64,000 nucleotides of DNA, from positions 124,001 to 188,000 of the forward strand of contig JARBJD010000109.1 in the NCBI GenBank assembly GCA_033064195.1. Direction: 5' to 3'. This document shows positions 32,222 to 44,000 of the stretch, piece by piece (position 1 is the first letter of the stretch; each line of letters begins with the position of its first letter). Source of the DNA: Blattamonas nauphoetae (Eukaryota; Preaxostyla; Oxymonadida). The position numbers were made by a program, and so were the translations under genes. Under the pieces are notes generated by a model. It was given only the letters and a program-made list of their open reading frames with translations. It was not told where the DNA came from and did not search any database.

Positions 32222-32888
32222 TCAGACGAACTTGAATCCCATCAGCTTTCCTTCTGGTCCTTCCATCAGTACACACGTTCCTTTTCCTTTCATGTATTGA
32301 AGAACCTCCAAGAAAAGACTTTGATCCATTCCTACAAAGCCAGGGTCGGCAGAAATTTCGCGATTTAGAAAATCGTTGAGAGTGTGCGGAGTGTTCTTCA
32401 TTTGTTTGTCAGTAACCTAGAAAACTTCAAAAAACGAGATTATTGGATACATATTGAGAAAGGAAGTTGGCCCAGTCCGGAATCGTCCGCCAGGTGATAA
32501 TTGCTGTTGTTTTCGTCTCGTCCAGCCATTTTGCATTTCCAATTTTTGCTAAAGAATCCAAAATCTCGCGGATGAAGATTGGTGATAGTTTTCCTAGGAA
32601 TATCAAGATATATAAGGTAAGAACTCACGTTGAATAGTATCATTGTGGAAAATCGGAATCTTATCACAATCATTGACAGAAATACGCTGAATTTTATTGG
32701 CCTTACAATATCTGATGGTGAACTCCTGCCAAAGACCAATTTGTTTTTGCTTCGTGGCGATAACTTCTTGGAGACTGTGATGCCAGGTTAGATGGAGAAT
32801 GCCAGTGAATTCGAATTAAAAAGTGATTGACAAACGTGTAGAATGGTGGAAGATGGTAAAATGACGGATATTCGAATGTCTGAGCCAT
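32222..32888 (-). CDS. VPS25: VPS25, ESCRT-II subunit, four exons
   Basis: Exons 32836-32888, 32629-32774, 32451-32593 and 32222-32416 are joined by introns of 61, 35 and 34 nt. They give 178 residues, against 176 in human VPS25. The protein begins F-E-Y-P-S-F-Y-H-L-P-P-F-Y-T-L-Q, the conserved PPxY-type N-terminus that docks on VPS22/VPS36. It continues with two winged helices: I-P-I-F-H-N-D-T-I-Q-R-K-L-S-P, then I-G-N-A-K-W-L-D-E-T-K and W-R-T-I-P-D-W-A-N-F-L. ESCRT-II links ubiquitinated cargo to ESCRT-III on endosomes, and VPS25 recruits VPS20/CHMP6. No single uninterrupted frame shows this protein; it appears only after splicing. Starts are 50 bp from the divergent gene at 32939. Confidence 0.9.
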
Positions 32889-32938
32889 CGATAAACAACT
32901 TATTTTGACTCGGACCGTAACTCATTTTTCAGTCTCAG

Positions 32939-35900
32939 ATGTCACGAGACCTAACCAAAGCGAGCAAACCAGTCGTTCCTCCGACTCTTGGAGACGATGA
33001 TTTGAAATTACTTCGCAGGATTCAAGTTATCATCGATTCCTGTGTTGGTGTTCTTCAATCACCAAACTTTCTTGATTTTGACAAACAGCTTCCCAATGAA
33101 GAACTCTCAGACTTATCCCACCTCTTGTATCATTCATTTCCAACTCTTAAAAATGCATCCAATGACATCGCCCTGGAAAACTATCTATTTCGCTCATCGA
33201 CATTCTCTCTGTTTGGCCATGTGATTTTCAACTCGCAAACGTTTATCAATTACACAAAGAAGATCAACAAAGCATGCAATTTTGCAATTCTCCATGTTAT
33301 CACGGGCACTCCTGGAATGGGGAAAACAGCCAGTCGATTTCCGTTCATCACGCTGTTAATGAGCCATGGAGTGGAGGTTTGTATTCTTTTTGATTGATTC
33401 AACCATACAGTCTGTCACGACAGCTAAAAATGGGGAGCAAGTCTATGTCTTCAAACGGCGGGAGGATACGACTAAAACAGGAAAAGCGACAATTTCCATG
33501 GATGATGGCACTGGAACTCTCCCCGACTTTGATACTCCATCGTACCTATACAAATATGATGTGTACAAAATTCAACTTCCGAGGAGTTCCATTAATCAAC
33601 ACAACCCACAATCAGTTGAAAATGATTACAACCCAGAAGCTGCATACATTCCTGGAAAGGGCACTTTGCCACCCGGATGTAAGCTCCTTGGAAGTGTCTC
33701 TGTCCCAAGTGTGGAACACTTTCCGTACTTCCTCCGCCTGTTGGTAGGCCATCACACCGACACTCTCACCGAAGAAAATACACCGACTGTGGACAACCAA
33801 ACCTGTCAGAAATCGCCATTAATTGTGGTGAACAGACTCGAAAACACAAAGTGGCATGTCGTCGATGAGTTTGTTGTGTTTTTTCACGATTCCTTTCAGT
33901 CTTACATTTCCTGAAACGCTAGGGCTCAAGACAGATAACTATTATGTTCTGTTCACATCACCAAAGGGTTCGAGATGGAAAGCAGCCGGCACAGGCGAGA
34001 ACATGACTCAGTGCATCGCTCTGGAGTATTTCGTCCCAAAATACACAACTCAAGAGCAAGCAGCACTTCTCAACACGATAGGAATACGGTTCACCGATGA
34101 CGAGACTGTCCGTAACACACTTCATGGAGTTGAACTCTTTTCGTTCATTCCACGCTATATCATGGACCCAAATCTCGCTAAGTCAGCTGTTAAGAGTATC
34201 TGGAAATTAGACACTGCCATCAGCAGTATCGAACCTCAGGATCTGTTCAAAGAGGTCGTTGTGGAAAACCTGATACACTTTTCTTGTCCACAATATGACT
34301 GCCACAACTGGTACACCGAGTTTGCAACAGAGCTTGCTCGATATCTCATATTGGACACCTTCAATTCAGCAATGGATCGGCAATTCGCGAAAACACTGGA
34401 ACCATTCTCGACTAGTGCAGAGTTCAATGAACAGAGGAGAGCAGTCTTTCATGCCTTTGTCTCAGATGCCATTCTCGGAGGGTTTTGTCTGAGCTCTGCA
34501 AGGAGACTTCTCTCTGACGAAATGCTTCCTGACGATATCCAACTCCCACCACCCATAGGTGAGTCATTCGTTCACATGCGAAATTCAGGAACCATACGGA
34601 AAGCATCTCTGCCCGACATGAAGACAATCCCTGTTGCGAAACTGAGTGACTTTGACGAAAAGTGGGCACTCCTCTTTTCCTCACCCATGCTTCATCACGA
34701 TGTGTCGTCGGCAACACTGATGATCAAAGACTACCCTATGACGGAAGCCTCTGGAACAGTCACTACTCACATAGACAACTCAGCTACGAAGTGCTTCATG
34801 TTCTATGCGAAACCACTGGGTGGAAACAATGCTGGAATTGATTCAGTTTTGCTTTTCTTTAAAATACATGAAGAACAGGATGAGATGAAGATTGACGATA
34901 TTTGCGTGATGTTCATCCAATCAACACTCGCCGATGACCCCTTTTTCGGTCGAACGATGTCAGACCTGATGTTCCTGTGGCTTACGCTGCTACACAGTGT
35001 GTACGAACTCAGCGAACAGCACATTCATCCTTTCGTCTTCTTTGTGAAGCAGCCTGCTGTCGAGAGTTTTCATCTGAACCGCGAATTCCCTGCAGACTCT
35101 TTTATCCCACAAGACAATATTTGGGTGATGGATGGGCGTACTCATGAACTGAATGAAGCCATTCTCGCCCATCCTGGGCGATTGATTTTGTCAGCTGCAA
35201 CTGCTCTTCAACCGAACACAAATCCAACTCACTTCCGATGTTTCTTCTGTGACCGCATCATTACAGAATTCTTCCCAAGCCATCATTGCCAAGCCATTTT
35301 AAAGACAACTCGAGAAGTTCAGACGATGCAAATCAATGACTTAATGACGAAATATAGAAAAGTGACTTTTGATTGTCGTCCTCATCTGACAAATCAAGCA
35401 CCAACAGAGGATGAATCTGTACCGCAGATTGTTTTCGATCTGGAGTCGACACCTCTCGCAGATCCGAGCACAGCACCTGATGAGGGACAGAGGGACGTTA
35501 TTGAGATCAATATGGTCGATGTCGGTGGACAGAGGGTGTCTCCCTTCGCTGTCAGTCCCACCCCAAATGAACAAGAGCAGACAAAGCTCAGATTTCAAGT
35601 GACTCAATCTCATCCGATTCCCAACATTTTCACCTACTTCGCACGAAGACCGAATGCTCTTCAACCACCTCAGCCAACTGTCATGCCCATGCCTGCCATT
35701 CCATACAAGCAAGAGAAGGCCATATCACTTATCCAGAATGAACTGTCGAACACAGCCAGCAATCTGTGCACGACAGTTCGCCTGATGAATGTATGGGCGA
35801 ACAAAATGCGAATTGGATTCGGTGAAGACAGGAGGAATGACGTGCAGTCAATGGGTGCACAACACCCCCCTCATGAAGCTTTTAGTGCTCTACTGGAGAA

Positions 35901-37802
35901 TAAAGACGTTCCACTCGCTCAACTTCATCTTCCGATGAGCTTTTTCCCAAAACAGACTCTCTTACTCGGCACAAAGCAGATTCTCACTCCCTTCGATATC
36001 CGAGGGATCCTCTCTCTTGTTGACAAGAAGGGTCTGAACGACCGCCTGAAGAAGATCGAGATCGACAAGCATATCGATAAGGGGCAGCCATTAACAGAGG
36101 CTGATGCAAGGCTCGTTCTCTCTGATAAAAGAATGTTCTCATTACTCCTCGCTTCTCGTCTCAGATCACTCGGAACTCGAATCCCCACGTTAAGCTCCTT
36201 GCCTCTGTACGACATCCAGTCGTTGGTTTCATTCGTGAATGGAACGCTGATGTACATCTCAGACACTTTGGGAACGTGCAGGAGTTCTCTCGAGCATCTC
36301 AGTCAGCCTCTTGTTCGAACTGAGGCCGAAACGATGGAGCTCAATCAGATGGAGATGTGTCTCACGAACAGTTTCACCGTTGCAAGTCGACGTTTGAAAC
36401 AAATCCTTCAGCATAAACTTCTGGGAATGATGTCAATTCCCAGTGATGATGTGAACATGATGGTGGAAGGAATGAAGACCAATCCGCTGATACCATGGTG
36501 TCGCCGACGACACATCATCCCCTTCGTGATCGATGTGGAGAACTGCGAAGAACAAATAAAACTGCTCTCTCAGTCCGACAAAAAGCTCAAACGGAAAGAT
36601 AGAGAGATCTGTATCACAGTTCTTCTGATCCATACACCAATCGAAGAGTCTGAAAAGAGGCGTCTCAGAACGCTCATCAACGAAAAATCTAAACCCACAA
36701 ATCATCAAGAAGAGCTGATTTCACTCGTCGATAATATCGGTCTCGGTCAGGATGTCAACCGATGGAATCAGCTACTGGATGATCTTGAAGATAAAAAGAA
36801 GCTGGATATGTCGTCACGTACTGATGTGCAAAGTTATCTTGAGAAGCCGAGAGGAGTGAGCAGACATAAGTTAGAACTCCAAACACTCATCGAACAAGCA
36901 CAATTTTCGGACAAGGATAAGGACACCCTTCTTTCTTTGGTGAACGGAACGCCAAGATTCACCTCCAGCCGCCGGAAAGAGATTGCAACATTGTGCTATT
37001 CCAATTTAGGCCCCACATCTGAGGAAAGCTGTGTAAAATGGATCGATGACTTGAAACTTGACGAAGAGAACAAACTGAAACTGAAAAAGTATGTGACAGC
37101 CAGTGTATCAGCCAATGCTGAAGAAATTATAGGCCTGAAGAAAATGATCAAAGAACACCAAGACTTGAAACAACGTTCACAAGTTCTGACATCACTCGTT
37201 GATCGCAATAAAACCCTCTCCAAATCTGACCGGTCGCTCGCACTCTCATGCTATCTCACTCACATCACAATCACTAAGACTAATCTTCACGATCTCTTCC
37301 GTCATTTCGTGGAGAGCTTTTACACCCAGGATACATCAAGTTTCTCAAAACGGCTATATCGATATTCGAAATGTGTCTTCATGACAAACAGGTGCACCTC
37401 TTCAAACGTCTCAAAGAAGCCAACCTCTCCTGGAAAGATCTGGCAGCCCTTCTTTGTCTGCCGAATGGGGGCGATTCTATTTCTCTGCCTGGATTGGGTG
37501 TGCTGTTTCCAACAGACAATCAAGAACCGATAGATCCAATGGACTTCCGTTGTCCATCGACTCCTCCGCCAGGTTCTATAGAGAGAATACAGTTGTTACG
37601 TGATTTCGGATGGTCCTGTCCATGGATCTCGCCTCAGGAGGAAATGGGGCCCTTATTTTGTTCTGAACCACCACCTTCTGGGTTTTTGTCACAGAAGATC
37701 AGCAAACATTGTCCGACGGACGCTCTTCCGGGTGAGAAGACCAAAAGAATGAATGATGTGTCCGAGGTTCCCCAAAAAAGGTCGCCGAGGGAAACTAATT
37801 GA
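32939..37802 (+). CDS. Crinkler/RHS-type P-loop ATPase protein, four exons
   Basis: Exons 32939-33376, 33411-33850, 33900-37300 and 37330-37802 are separated by GT-AG introns of 34, 49 and 29 nt, for 1583 residues. The P-loop is T-G-T-P-G-M-G-K-T at about 121-129. Later come V-L-F-T-S-P-K-G-S-R-W-K and E-L-F-S-F-I-P-R-Y-I-M-D near 370, matching the S-P-x-x-x-x-Y and G-x-x-P-R-Y blocks of the ATPase shared by oomycete Crinklers and trypanosome retrotransposon-hot-spot proteins. Two C-x2-C / H-x3-C residues (F-F-C-D-R and P-S-H-H-C) near 760 could bind zinc. The C-terminal 900 residues are helical with repeated L-x-L-V-x-x motifs and are unassigned; no effector nuclease motif is evident. Such proteins are thought to act in genome conflict or as effectors. 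The gene reads as complete. Family assignment rests on these motifs. Confidence 0.6.
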
Positions 37803-38329
37803 ATCATTCGCACCTCCTGATTGAACGAACAGAAAATAACACTTCAACATGCCTTTCATTTTCGATTTCGATCACTTCAACATCCTGATCACAACACGAT
37901 TCTCATATCAAAATAAAACAACAGAGAATGATCCACAATATGGAATTACTTGTGATTTGAGAACGTCACTTTATTGGAGACATCATTTTGGCATCAGTTT
38001 TGTTTCAAAAAAGATGAGTGATGACCAAGAGGTGAAAAGACATGAAGGAATACAGTTCTGTGAAAGAGGGAGAGTCGTGAAATAATGGCGAAATACAATA
38101 GTCTGTCTAAAATGATCCGTACAACGTAAAAAGCCATCTGAAGTCGAAAATCTGAAAAACTGTTGGATGGTCCTCTGATCTGGGTGTCATCGAATGAGGA
38201 GAGTAGGCGAAAAATCATAGTTAAAATACTCTCACAGCCTGGAATTTGGGTTCAGAATGTCGTTCTTTGAACGAGAAAAGACTGCAGTATTCAGGCAATT
38301 GATATTTCGCCTGGAAAAGACTCGAAATA
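37803..38329. other. Intergenic region between convergent genes
   Basis: About 530 bp between the 3' ends of the ATPase gene and the CK2 beta gene. I see no convincing gene, repeat or RNA structure. Short frames on both strands here lack recognisable composition or splice partners. Confidence 0.5.
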
Positions 38330-40933
38330 TCACGACTTATTCAGATCTTCATTCGGCACGGTTTTTGTACTCGGAGAATCCCTGTCCTGAGTTGTTTTCT
38401 TGTGACGAAAGTGTTTTGCCCTTCCCTCATGTTTCTGCTTTGCGTTGTGCGTATCCTCTGTTCGTGTTCGATCAACCTCAGGTTTATCTGGCCTTTTCTT
38501 TGTTCGAGCAACATCACTCTCGTTCGCTTCTGAAGTGCCCACAAATTCTGTAACTATCCCTTGTTTCAGTCTTTCATGAAATTCATTCCAGACTGGGTTC
38601 CCATTCTGGAATCCTGGAGTATCAAAGTAAGATGTGCCTTGGGTGATCGATGCGAAAGGGTGTGGCCTCAACCGACGGGGGATAAACCTGATTGATTCGA
38701 CGGAAAGTAACAACAAACTTTTCAACACCACGTCTTGAGAGTTCTTCGGGGCTGATTCTGTTTAGAAGATAACTCAACGGAGCATCCCTCACGCTCGGAG
38801 GGAAGGGAGGTTGAGATGATGGGATTCCGTTGATGAAGTTTTGATATTCTTGTTCTTCATCTGACTCTTCTTTTTGAATTTTCTTTGCCAAGGCATTAAA
38901 TTCCACACTTTCCAATTGTTTTCTTTTCTTTTCTCCTTCGTCTCTTTGTTGGAGACGAGCTCTTCGTTCATCGTTCGGAAGAGCATCGATTTTGTCCATA
39001 AATGCACGGCGTTCCCTGTCTCGTCGTAAAGTCTCTGCCAGTATCTTGCTCGTGATGTCCGCCTCTTCCATCAATCTTCTGTCTCTTTTTTGACGCCAAT
39101 ACAATCGAGTTTCAAGTTCACGTCGAGACTCTGAAGCCATTCGGAGAGATTCTGCTTGCTCGAAGACAGTTTGCAGGTCAGAATCGAGGATCATTTGATT
39201 ATTGACGTTTTGAGTTGGTGAACCAGTGTTTTCGTGTTTCAGAAGAAGTCTTACACGCGCATCCTCTCTCCACATCGACATTCGTTCTTCGGATTCTCGG
39301 GCTTGTCTCTCTGTGATCAGTCGAAGTCTGGGGAGTCTTCTTTTGATCGACTCTGTGTGTTCGCGACTGAGGAAGAATGAAAAAATGAGAAAAATAAGAC
39401 AAATATCAATGTTATTTTTAGAAAGCAATGTATATTTCAGTGGTCATACCGCCATCTCGTTCTTCCTTCCGATTTTCGTTTTTCAATGCTTCGCCATCGA
39501 TTGAGTTGAAGAGTATAATAATATGCTGCTCGATGAGCTCCACATATAATTGGAAATGAAAAGATTGCTGGAGGAGAAGGAGGAGGGAAGAGAGGGTCAG
39601 GATTTGTGAGTTGGCGTATTGCTTCCATAAATGCTTCATATTCCTTTGTAAGAGAACCAAATTCTTGATTGAGATTCATCTCAGGTAATGCATCAATATT
39701 TGGGATTGGAAAAAGGTGCAATCCTGGTGGCGATGGATAAATGACTGGATCAATGCGTCGAGATGAACTACCAGGTTCAACGATGTTTCTCATCGGCAAC
39801 CCAGGATCTCTCCGACGATGATTGCGTTTTTTGTGGACACTTTCCATCATTCCTTCTCGTGACCAGTTGATGAAGTTGCGGTTCCGGAAAGGAATAGGCT
39901 CTGGACCACAATAGAGTGGAATGAACCTTGTGGTCGGAGGATTTGGAATGCCTATCACCCGCCCAGATTCAGCCCATGGTTGCATCATCAATGCAGCTCT
40001 GTCCTGTTCTGAAGTGTTGGGTGAGATTTGGGTTCAATAGAGGATGGAGGCCAGAATAAATATAAAAAGAGAATGAAAGACTCTCAATTCGTTCATCTTC
40101 TCCTTCAAATTGTCGAGATAGGCTGACATAAACGTTTAGAAGGACATGTGCTGCAGACGGGCCGAATGCAGATCCATCCATCTGAGAGAGGGCACTTTCG
40201 ATCGGAGGACGGTAGTACTGCCCACAAATAGGACACAATAAGCTGACCTGTTTTCAGGGGGACAGATAATGTCAGAAATCAGGATGTGAAGAAAGACAGA
40301 CTTTGCTCAATCCAAATTTGGCATGTTGTCCAAAAGGGATCAATGGAGCCGAATTGCAGCCATATCGTGGGCATGTTCCATATATTTTTTCTTGGACATA
40401 ATACCTCTTCAAAGTAGAAAGCGAATCAGAAAGAGAGGTCATGGAAAGAGGAACGAAGAGTAACCAGTGATCCTACTCCATTGATCGAACTCACATATGA
40501 TTGATGGATGTAATGATATAACACTATCGAATAGGGCGTGATCGATTCTCCTTCCACAAGCGAATCTAAAGTTGAAGAAGAAATGTTGAAAGTAAAAAAA
40601 ACTTTCATCATCATCTGCAATATCCATAATATCATTCATAGCAGATTGAAAGTGTTTCATGTACTTTACTCGACCAGACATCGATCTAAACGTGTCTATT
40701 GTGTCAGAATCGATTCGAAGAAAGAATTTGTTTTCCCTTTGGGAACAGAACCAATGGACCCAACTATCATCAAACTGTGGAACAGGTTTTGGAATTGGTG
40801 GAGGAATGACGTATTGTGGGGCTGAGGTAGGGCCGGGGATCAAATCGTTGTTCGATTTCTGTTTCGGTTGAGATGGTCCCTGTTTCGGTGGTTCCTGATC
40901 AACAGTATTTGGAGGATGAGCATGAACCTCCAT
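38330..40933 (-). CDS. CSNK2B: Casein kinase 2 regulatory beta subunit with long charged tail, seven exons
   Basis: Exons on the minus strand: 40603-40933, 40465-40565, 40302-40406, 40128-40247, 39450-40003, 38719-39366 and 38330-38687, with introns of 37, 58, 54, 124, 83 and 31 nt. They total 2217 nt, 738 residues. The core matches CK2 beta: S-W-V-H-W-F-C-S-Q-R-E-N-K-F-F, then Y-H-Y-I-H-Q-S-Y, then G-T-C-P-R-Y-G-C and L-L-C-P-I-C. The four zinc cysteines fall at 156, 161, 184 and 187, the spacing 5-23-3 seen in human CK2 beta (109, 114, 137, 140). F-G-P-S-A-A-H-V-L-L corresponds to the dimer-interface segment. Human CK2 beta has 215 residues; here about 450 extra residues follow, rich in R-E-R, E-E and K-R helices. 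CK2 beta tunes the constitutive Ser/Thr kinase CK2. The tail could be mis-joined, but the introns keep frame throughout. Confidence 0.85.
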
Positions 40934-41015
40934 CACAGTACTGAAAAATCGAGAGATTGAGATGCTGAAATAGAAATGAATGAGACTACGGGAAGATCGA
41001 ATGAATTGGTAAAAA

Positions 41016-44000
41016 ATGAATAAAATCGAACTTATCGTCAAAGATCAGGTGTTAATGGTGTCAATTATCAAGATTCAAAGCTTCATTTGTCACATTTTCT
41101 CTGTGTGGAGCCTTAACAGCTTTTTTCACTTCAGTGTTGGGGCTGATCGGCTTCTCACATCTCAACACGACCTGCAAACAACACTCACTGGGAGATCTCC
41201 TGATAACCTCTCCCTCTATAAGACTCCTCAGTCTTTTGTGAGTATTTTATCATCAACTCAGCCTCTTATTTTGTTCCACTTTCTCACCGCCGTTCAAGTC
41301 GCCGAAAATGAGTGTATGTTGCTTTTCTTCAACATTTCTGACTTTCAATTACATTTTTACTTCTTGTTCAACTCTTGTTCTTCACAGCAGAAACACCAAA
41401 AACACACTTCATCCCATTCACCAAAAAGTTCACGTAGTCCTCATCATACGGCCAATACAGGGTCTTCGGCTCGGCCTGACCGAGGTCCACGTTTCCCTCT
41501 CATGAATTTGAATATCCCTTCCATCTTTTCGGACGAGGCAAAAAATGCTGTGAAGATCTCAACTCATTCACCATTCACTCCTCTCACTGTCCAATATGAA
41601 ACAAAGACAAAACCGATACCTCCAGCTTCAATGGTTACAGAACCTTATAAAACAGAGACGGATACACTCACACTAACGAGTTATCGCGCACCTCAACCAA
41701 GAATGGATGTCTCACCGATTTTATCCGATCAAAATCGCTCCACAACATTGCTAACTCTCCCACAGAGTCCTCTCTCTCCGAATGACAGTACTCAGTCTTA
41801 TCCACATGGTTCGGAAGACAACCTCCTTGTCGCTCAAACATCATCCTCAATTCAGTCGCCTGCTCCAACTACAGTCTCTCATCACTCGTCCACTGATGAA
41901 GATGATCTAACATTGGCCGATTTTGAGATTGTAAAACCAATTACCCGTGGTGCATATGGAAGAGTCTTTTTAGTTCGGAGAGTGATTCATGGAACACACA
42001 AAAAGAGCAAAGAAGCGAATAGAAATCACAGAAAGCTATATGCAATGAAGGTATTGAAACGATCAGATATCACAGAAGAAAAAATTCAGAAGAGGCTCCT
42101 TTTCGAGTGTACCGTCATGGCAAGACTATCAATGGAACACACCAAATACATAGTGCGTCTTGAGTGTTCATTCCAAACAAACGATAATTTTTATTTGATT
42201 ATGGAATTCCAACCGGGAGGAGATCTCTTCACTCTTCTTCAGTCATTTGGATATCTCAGCGAAGAACACGCCAAGCAATATATCAGCGAGATTATTCTTG
42301 CTGTTGAATTTCTTCATAGGCATGGAATCGTTCATTGCGACCTCAAACCCGACAATCTCCTCATCGCTGCTGACGGTCATCTACGCCTCACAGATTTTGG
42401 GCTATCCTTCAATCAACTGTACAAATATCTCGATTCAGAGGAATCTGTTGTGCAAGATGAAGTTGAGGAAGTCGATTTTGGTGATAATGGACAAACCGAA
42501 ACGGAGTTAGAAAAGAAAATATTGGAAATGAAAATCCAACGAAACCAAACGCCTGCCATTCCTGGTACAATGATAACAAACGTCAACTCTAACGAAGGAA
42601 TCTCTGAACCGGGCACCGATACACCGCCTTCCACAACGAGACAAAAATCATTCGACCAAACCATAAACAACTCCAGTTCGATCGGAACCCCAAATTCTGC
42701 CTCCTCAAACAAATCCCGAAAGAAAGCGCCTGATGCTGTTCCTCTTCTCCAAAAAACAGCCACGTCATCACCTCGTCCAAAGTCTCGACAGACCATTCAT
42801 TCGTCCTCATCGCAATCGCTCCTTTTCAAAGGATTGAATTCTCCATCGGTCGGATCGCTGGATCCAAAGGCAATCCCTCACCCGCTCAAATCGGCACTTG
42901 GAGAACACACGTTCTTTGATTCAGGCTCGATTGATTGGGGTGATTCGGATTCGTCGTTCGAAAATCAAACTCAGGTCAATGAAGTTAACGAATCAAAAAA
43001 GAGTTTGACTCGAATTGTGAACGATTCAGAACAGATGAACACGTTTTCAAGTCGAATGAGCGAAGCTGAACGTGCCAAAGCCCAAATGCGAATCATGGCT
43101 TCAATTGAAGATTCTCTCTACACAATGCAGATCCCCAGAAAAGACAGCTCTGGGAGAGTAATCACATCAAGTGCGAAGGCCCTGCCGTCACGTTATCAAA
43201 TGCCAACATTTGAGGACATAAAGAAACCACGACCGAAAAACCAGAAGAAGGGAATGTCTGTTCTGTATACCCCACAAGTCTCGCACCACTCAGCACTCGG
43301 ATCTATTTCGCCGCTTCCTGGACACCGGAACTTCAAAGCGCAATCGAAGCAAGTCCCTCTCGATGAAATTCCTCGTCGACGAGGCGCAATGTCACCGCAA
43401 CCATCCCCGTCTCCCAATCACAGTGTGGCCTCAAGCGGCACCTCTCACAGGACTGACAAGTGGAGTTTATTTCCAAGCTCACACACATCAAAGACACAAT
43501 CGGAATCTCCAATATTCTCAGCGGGACATCATCGCAACCATTCGGAATCTTTCCTTTCCTTCCAGAAGTACTCACCGAGGATGAGCCAATTCCAGTTCAA
43601 CAACCTTCCTGATCAGATCAAACAAACAATCGATTTGAAGGGATCACTCCTCTCGGAATTGAAGACAACTATTCATCCCGAAACAAAGGGAACTTCGAAA
43701 CCACTCCACCTTGAACTCTTCTCAAATTATTCAACTTCCCTTCCATACAACGCTCCTGGTACCCTCACTTTCGGTTCAACACCAGTGTCGTCACCAGATC
43801 GCGGTCAAAAGAATTCAAATGTTTATCTGAACCACAACCCTCTCCTCTTCTCGTCCACTCCATCGCCGACACCACCACAAATCAGAACACCCATTGCACA
43901 TGCCGAGCCAGTTTTTCCTCTTTCTGTGATGGATTCGTCTTCGGATGTGGAGGAGGTTTATTCTGATGGGCACACTCCCACACCACCCTCTGATTTGGAA

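Noticed and set aside
40439-41041. Hydrophobic N-terminal extension of the CK2 beta frame upstream of 40933
   Set aside because: The ATG at 40933 gives the normal hydrophilic start; the upstream frame overlaps the intergenic spacer and the next gene.
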